This document shows, piece by piece, positions 5,462 to 8,830 of a stretch of DNA of 8,830 nucleotides (position 1 is the stretch's first letter; each line of letters opens with the position of its first letter). A program made the translations under genes and the position numbers. The DNA comes from Ruminococcaceae bacterium UBA2806. Lineage in GTDB: Bacteria > Bacillota > Clostridia > Oscillospirales > Acutalibacteraceae. Below the pieces are notes generated by a model that saw nothing but the letters and a program-made list of their open reading frames with translations, searched no databases and was not told the DNA's origin. The stretch covers positions 373 to 9,202 of the forward strand of contig DEHG01000145.1 in assembly GCA_002351795.1 (NCBI GenBank), in the 5' to 3' direction.

Positions 5462-6088
5462 ATGGATCAGATAAAGATCGGTAGATTTATTGCAGAAAAA
5501 AGAAAAGAACAAAAAATGACACAAGTGCAGCTTGCCGAAAAGCTCGGCATCACAGATCGCGCCGTATCGAAATGGGAGACCGGCAAATCGCTGCCGGACG
5601 CTTCGATAATGCTCGAGCTGTGCGGGCTGCTCGGTATCACAGTCAACGATCTGTTGAGCGGGGAGGTTGTATCAATGAATAATTACAATGATAAAATGGA
5701 AAAGAATCTGATCGAGGCAGTCAGACAGAAGGAGCAAGCCGACAAAAGGCTGCTTTCGCTCGAAGTACTGATAGGCATGATCTCTACGGCATTCCTGATC
5801 TCGATGACAGCCGCGGCGGCGCTCATCCCTATGCAGGATTGGATAAGGTTTTTGCTGATCGGCATCGGCGTCGTGCAGTTTATCGTCGCTATGATGTTCG
5901 CGATCAGGATAGAACAGACAGCGGGATACTACGAATGTCAGGATTGCGGTCACAGATATGTCCCGTCCTATAAAAGCGTGAACCTTGCTCCGCACATGGG
6001 CAGGACGCGGTATATGAAGTGTCCGCAATGCGGTAAAAAATCATGGCAGAAAAAAGTGCTGAGCTCCGAGGTGAAAGCTGATGAATAA
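5462..6088 (+). CDS. XRE-family regulator with two membrane segments and a zinc ribbon
   Basis: The protein has 208 residues from ATG 5462, chosen because AAAGGAGG lies at 5445-5452; the frame extends upstream without a better start. Residues 6-65 are a Cro/C1-type helix-turn-helix (MTQVQLAEKLGITDRAVSKWETGKSLPD). Residues about 103-122 and 128-148 are hydrophobic and probably cross the membrane. A ribbon follows: C159-C162 (CQDC) and C187-C190 (CPQC). This order (HTH, membrane hairpin, zinc ribbon) recurs in Clostridia, suggesting a membrane-tethered regulator that senses something at the envelope. It overlaps the CPBP protease gene by 8 bp, so the two form one translational unit and probably one pathway. 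The signal and targets are unknown. Confidence 0.88.
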   Translation: MDQIKIGRFIAEKRKEQKMTQVQLAEKLGITDRAVSKWETGKSLPDASIMLELCGLLGITVNDLLSGEVVSMNNYNDKMEKNLIEAVRQKEQADKRLLSLEVLIGMISTAFLISMTAAAALIPMQDWIRFLLIGIGVVQFIVAMMFAIRIEQTAGYYECQDCGHRYVPSYKSVNLAPHMGRTRYMKCPQCGKKSWQKKVLSSEVKADE

Positions 6089-6977
6089 CACTGTATTCGA
6101 CAGAACCAAAGTAATAAAATATCTTATCTGGACCTTTGGGCTCGCGTACGCCATACAGATCGGAGTATGGCTGCTTTACAAAAACGGTCTTTCGCTCATC
6201 GGGTCGCTTGTTATGGCAGCTATGATGTTCGTCCCTATGCTCGGCGTTCTGCTGTCCGGCAGCAAGCTCTCCGGCATGGGCTGGAACCCGAGGATAAAAA
6301 AGAACATCAAGCCTATACTGATCGCGTGGTTCGCGCCCGCTGTCCTGACAGCCGTCGGAGCGGTGCTGTATTTTCTGATTTTTCCGACTCATTTCGACAT
6401 GAGCGGAAACTATTTAGTCGGCGCCGTGGGTGAAGAAGCGCTCGCGCAGCTGGAGGCTCAGGGGCTTACCTATCCCGTATACATCATCATATCCGCGGTC
6501 AGCTGCCTTACCTATGCTCCCCTGCTGAACGGAGCCCTCGCGCTGGGCGAAGAGATCGGCTGGAGAGGCTTTCTGTATCCTCAGCTCAAGGCGAGATTCG
6601 GCAGAAGCATCGGCTTGCTGCTCGGCGGCGTCATCTGGGGCGTATGGCACGCGCCGCTGATCTGGCTGATAGGCTACGAGTACGGGACAGATTACTTCGG
6701 TTATCCCATAGTCGGGATACTGCTGTTCTGCGTGTTCACGATCGCGATGGGCATGATCTGCGACCGGCTGTACGAAAAGAGCGGGAGCATCTGGACGCCG
6801 TCGATATGCCACGGAGCCGTCAACGCCGCGGCGACCCTGCCGCTTGCATTATGCCTGTCGGATACAGGCTCCGCAAGACTGCTGGGACCCGTGCCCAACG
6901 GACTTATCGCAGGCATACCGTTTTTGGCGGCGGCGGTCATCATCATGCTCCGCAGCAAGAAAGCAGACTCGGTCTGA
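6081..6977 (+). CDS. CPBP-family intramembrane metalloprotease
   Basis: The protein has 298 residues and several hydrophobic segments (about 13-33, 42-60, 77-101, 132-152, 178-198, 208-227 and 273-290). The CPBP (CAAX protease and bacteriocin-processing, Abi/Rce1-like) motifs are all present: EEIGWR (E157, E158, R162), H190 in VWHAPLIW, and H244/N248 in HGAVNA. Family members are glutamate-dependent membrane proteases; bacterial roles include bacteriocin self-immunity and regulated proteolysis of membrane proteins. The start overlaps the end of the XRE gene (ATGAATAA), giving translational coupling. Cleavage or control of the membrane-tethered regulator is an attractive but unproven idea. Confidence 0.9.
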   Translation: MNNTVFDRTKVIKYLIWTFGLAYAIQIGVWLLYKNGLSLIGSLVMAAMMFVPMLGVLLSGSKLSGMGWNPRIKKNIKPILIAWFAPAVLTAVGAVLYFLIFPTHFDMSGNYLVGAVGEEALAQLEAQGLTYPVYIIISAVSCLTYAPLLNGALALGEEIGWRGFLYPQLKARFGRSIGLLLGGVIWGVWHAPLIWLIGYEYGTDYFGYPIVGILLFCVFTIAMGMICDRLYEKSGSIWTPSICHGAVNAAATLPLALCLSDTGSARLLGPVPNGLIAGIPFLAAAVIIMLRSKKADSV

Positions 6978-6994
6978 TATATCATCTATCATAG

Positions 6995-7030
6995 AAGCCC
7001 ATAGCTGACATAAAAGCAGTTATGGGCTTT
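6995..7030 (+). terminator. Terminator after the XRE/CPBP operon
   Basis: AAGCCCATAGCTG (6995-7007) pairs with CAGTTATGGGCTT (7017-7029): 13 bp with one G-U pair and a 9-nt loop, ending in TTT and followed by an ATCATTTTT tract. The inner part (ATAGCTG-N9-CAGTTAT) is the same as in terminator 1. Confidence 0.8.
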
Positions 7031-7058
7031 ATCATTTTTCTGCCGCGAAACAAAACCG

Positions 7059-7087
7059 TAGACATACAGGTGGAAATATGCTATAAT
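7059..7087 (+). promoter_or_regulatory. Promoter of the MNT/HEPN pair
   Basis: TAGACA (7059-7064), a 17-nt spacer and TATAAT (7082-7087) form a strong sigma-A promoter, with AAGGAAG at 7111-7117 ahead of the first gene. The promoter is still intact although both genes are broken. Confidence 0.72.
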
Positions 7088-7126
7088 CCAATAAAGATAA
7101 TGCATATAGAAAGGAAGAGTTGAACG

Positions 7127-7429
7127 ATGTCGGATAAGATATACTCCGTTGCGAATATCCAAACGCTTTTAGCTCCGGTTTTCAAAGCATACAACATCAA
7201 AAAAGCGATCCTGTTCGGCTCATAAGCCAAGGGGCTCGCAGCCAAAAACAGCGATGTGGACATCCTTGTCGACAGCGGCTTAAAAGGGCTCGAGTTCTTC
7301 GGCTTGTCGGAAGACGTTGTTACAACTCTGGACAAAAATGTTGATCTGCTCGATACGTCGCAGATCATCCCGAATTCTACGGTAGATAAAGAGATCGCAA
7401 AGAGCGGGGTGTTGATATATGGACAATAA
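7127..7429 (+). pseudogene. MNT nucleotidyltransferase antitoxin (MntA-like), nonsense mutation
   Basis: Read through one stop, the frame gives 100 codons of a minimal nucleotidyltransferase. The active-site motif KAILFGS*AKG...NSDVDILVD is complete except that codon 33, the residue after GS, is TAA (7223-7225); this residue is often Tyr or Arg, and TAT/TAC to TAA is a single change. The two catalytic aspartates of DVDIL are downstream of the stop, so the made product would be a 32-residue fragment. Intact MntA proteins AMPylate their HepT partner and neutralise it. The 3' end overlaps the HEPN gene by 11 bp, the usual arrangement of this toxin-antitoxin type. Confidence 0.85.
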
Positions 7430-7753
7430 GGACGTACTTGTACTCAATAAGATTTCAGATCATATTAATGCTGTTATTTCTTATTGCGAACTCTGCTTCT
7501 CTCTTGATGATTTCCAGGCTGATCCCATGAATGTTGAGGCTTGTGTATTTAATCTATGCAAATCGGTGAGCTTGCAAAAATCGCACTATCCGATAGTGCA
7601 AAAGCTCAGATCACAACGATTCCGTGGAAACAGCTTTACGGCATGCGCAACAGGATAGTACACGGTTATTCCGGTGTAGATATGCGTATCGTTTGGGATA
7701 CAATTCATGACGATCTGCCGGTTTTGAAAAACAAGATCGAAAAATATCTGTGA
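7419..7753 (+). pseudogene. HEPN toxin (HepT-like), frameshifted
   Basis: The N-terminal part (MDNKDVLVLNKISDHINAV...) is in one frame and the C-terminal part (MQIGELAKIALSDSA... to KNKIEKYL) in another. A one-base loss near 7553-7556, between FNL and MQIGE, joins them into a protein of about 111 residues, normal for HepT. The ribonuclease/AMPylation motif RNRIVHGY (R-x4-H-x-Y) sits in the second part at about 7648-7671 and is intact, but the frame from the real start runs out of phase and stops at 7658. With the partner gene carrying a stop, the whole pair looks dead. A separate translation start at ATG 7556 is possible but has no good ribosome binding site. Confidence 0.85.
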
Positions 7754-7784
7754 TCAAGAATCAGTCGGAACAGGAGAGGATAAT

Positions 7785-8120
7785 ATGACTTCTGCTGAAT
7801 TAATTATGACAATAGTGGTTTTTATTCTCGCGGGGGTATGGCTGCTTGTGGGTATACTGAACTTTTTTGAAAAAGGCTTCTTGCTCAACAACGCCTACAT
7901 CTACGCGTCCAAAGCCGAGCGGAAGGCTATGGACAAAAAGCCGTATTACAAGCAGACGGCGATAGTATTCTGCATAATGAGTCTTATGTTTATTATAATA
8001 GGCTTGTCGGTTGTTCTGAAAAGCAGCACGATCGCGCTGCTTGACATACCCGTCGCCGCCGCGGCGATCATCTATGCGATAGTTTCATCCGTGTTGATAA
8101 ACAAGAAAACAAAGAAATGA
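7785..8120 (+). CDS. DUF3784-family small membrane protein
   Basis: The protein has 111 residues, with AGGAG about 10 nt before ATG 7785. There are three hydrophobic segments (about 5-27, 58-79 and 82-103) and a cytoplasmic-looking loop with LLNNAYIYASKAERKAMDKKPYYKQ (33-57), a pattern of the DUF3784 family in Clostridia. No function is established. It starts 32 bp after the HEPN pseudogene and may share its promoter. Confidence 0.8.
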   Translation: MTSAELIMTIVVFILAGVWLLVGILNFFEKGFLLNNAYIYASKAERKAMDKKPYYKQTAIVFCIMSLMFIIIGLSVVLKSSTIALLDIPVAAAAIIYAIVSSVLINKKTKK

Positions 8121-8179
8121 TCAAAGCATGATGATCCGATATTACATTGTGCCGCGGGACCGGATAAGGGGCGATAAGT

Positions 8180-8680
8180 ATGGAACATGACTGCGGATTC
8201 ACAAAGGAAGACAATTGGTTCAGATACAGAGCCGCCGCGATAATCATCGAAGACGGCTGTGTCTTAGCAGTCGGGAACGAAAAGGAAAATTACTTTTATT
8301 CTGTCGGCGGCGGAGTCCATATGAACGAAAAAGCCGAGGACGCTGTCGTCAGAGAGGTGCTGGAAGAAACAGGAGTGCAGTATCAGATAGACAGGTTGGC
8401 TGTCATCCATGAGAATCTCTGGAACGGCGCCGGCGCTTATGATAAAGGTCTGCACTGTCACGAGATCGCTTTGTATTATCTGATGAAGCCGAGAGGCACA
8501 AAGGAGCTGAACAGCAACAGCTATACGCGCTTCAACGATAAAGAAACCATGCACTGGATCCCCATCAAAGAATTGAATAAATACACAGTATACCCGACCT
8601 TCCTCAAAGACTATCTCCTCAAATCCCATACCGGGATAGAACACATAATAACCGATGAAAGAACATCCCCAAACAACTGA
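8180..8680 (+). CDS. Nudix hydrolase
   Basis: The protein has 166 residues. The Nudix box is complete: G44-x5-E50-x7-R58-E59-V-L-E62-E63-T-G65-V66, giving the metal-binding helix that cleaves nucleoside diphosphates linked to another group. The N-terminus (FRYRAAAIIIEDGCVLAV, 14-31) is the usual first strand and loop. The sequence outside the box does not name a substrate. AAGGGG about 9 nt upstream supports the start. The gene lies 59 bp after the DUF3784 gene on the same strand and is followed by a hairpin terminator. Confidence 0.9.
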   Translation: MEHDCGFTKEDNWFRYRAAAIIIEDGCVLAVGNEKENYFYSVGGGVHMNEKAEDAVVREVLEETGVQYQIDRLAVIHENLWNGAGAYDKGLHCHEIALYYLMKPRGTKELNSNSYTRFNDKETMHWIPIKELNKYTVYPTFLKDYLLKSHTGIEHIITDERTSPNN

Positions 8681-8693
8681 AAACAAACGACAA

Positions 8694-8727
8694 AAAGCCC
8701 TCAGCCGTTTTAACTGCCGGGGGCTTT
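8694..8727 (+). terminator. Terminator after the Nudix gene
   Basis: AAAGCCCTC (8694-8702) pairs with GGGGGCTTT (8719-8727), 9 bp with one G-U pair and a 16-nt apical region that can pair further. AAAGCCC...GGGCTTT stems are common intrinsic terminators in Firmicutes. The stem is A-rich before and T-rich after, so it may work in both directions between the convergent genes. Confidence 0.65.
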
Positions 8728-8813
8728 ATCAGTTATCAGTGAACAGTTATGATTTCGCCGAAGCGAATGTTATGATATGAACGCTCGGCGTTCACAGTTG
8801 AGCCGTCGGCTCA
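8728..8813. repeat. Intergenic hairpin string with GTTATGAT spacers
   Basis: Three compact hairpins follow one another: TTCGC-CGAA-GCGAA (8754-8767), TGAACGC-TCG-GCGTTCA (8778-8794) and TGAGCC-GTC-GGCTCA (8799-8813). GTTATGAT precedes the first (8746-8753) and, 23 bp on, the second (8769-8776). A CAGTTATCAGT stretch leads in. The arrangement looks like a dispersed intergenic palindromic repeat of gut Clostridia rather than a single terminator; the last hairpin includes the stop codon of the gene at the right edge. Confidence 0.6.
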
Positions 8814-8830
8814 CTCCCACTCGATAGCAC
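8811..8830 (-). CDS. guaA: 3' end of a minus-strand gene, probably GMP synthase
   Basis: Reading leftwards from the edge, the last codons give (G)-A-I-E-W-E and a TGA stop at 8813-8811. The ending PPG(A/T)IEWE is typical of the GuaA C-terminus (glutamine-hydrolysing GMP synthase). Only five full codons are visible, so this is recognition of a short tail, supported by its place next to an intergenic hairpin. Confidence 0.5.

Noticed and set aside
5904..6812. Long minus-strand frames opposite the XRE and CPBP genes (5904-6392, 6414-6812)
   Set aside because: They are mirror frames of well-supported genes, have low-complexity Arg/Asp/His-rich translations, and lack ribosome binding sites.
7081..7368. 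Minus-strand frame of 95 codons opposite the MNT pseudogene
   Set aside because: The plus strand carries a recognisable nucleotidyltransferase with promoter and ribosome binding site; the minus frame shows no family features.
1..8830. CRISPR array, tRNA or rRNA genes
   Set aside because: No regularly spaced repeat array and no cloverleaf or rRNA-like stretch was seen on either strand.

Overview
The window is a junction between the end of a mobile element and ordinary chromosome of a low-to-mid GC Gram-positive bacterium. Strong AGGAGG-type ribosome binding sites, sigma-A-type promoters, a TnpX-like large serine recombinase and typical clostridial small families (zinc-ribbon protein, XRE/zinc-ribbon regulator, DUF3784, CPBP protease) suggest a gut clostridium of the Ruminococcaceae/Oscillospiraceae kind. 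The taxon is an inference.

Positions 1 to about 4735 are strongly AT-rich and look like the end of an integrative element. They hold the C-terminal part of a large serine recombinase, then a cargo block: a SAM-dependent methyltransferase (minus strand) with its own promoter, leader peptide and attenuator; a LysR regulator (minus); and, divergent from it, a GNAT acetyltransferase plus an LL-diaminopimelate-aminotransferase-like PLP enzyme (plus, translationally coupled). Two nearly identical hairpin terminators (591-627 and 4639-4680) bracket the cargo.

At about 4721-4741 composition changes abruptly. An MGMT/alkyltransferase-like gene, read leftwards from 4911, is cut off after its active-site motif exactly there, next to a short inverted repeat. 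This is best read as the attachment site of the element inside that gene.

From 4912 onwards the DNA is more GC-rich and chromosomal: a small four-cysteine zinc-ribbon protein; an overlapping pair of an XRE regulator with membrane and zinc-ribbon domains and a CPBP membrane protease; a HEPN/MNT (HepT/MntA) toxin-antitoxin pair in which both genes are broken; a DUF3784 membrane protein; a Nudix hydrolase; a string of small hairpins; and, at the right edge, what look like the last codons of guaA on the minus strand.

The most interesting system is the methyltransferase unit at 673-1838. It combines a consensus promoter, a 27-residue leader ORF with a strong ribosome binding site, a 12-bp terminator with six Ts and a possible competing antiterminator. 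This is the layout of drug-inducible ribosome-targeting resistance genes in Firmicutes, but it drives a methyltransferase that is recognisably neither Erm nor Cfr.
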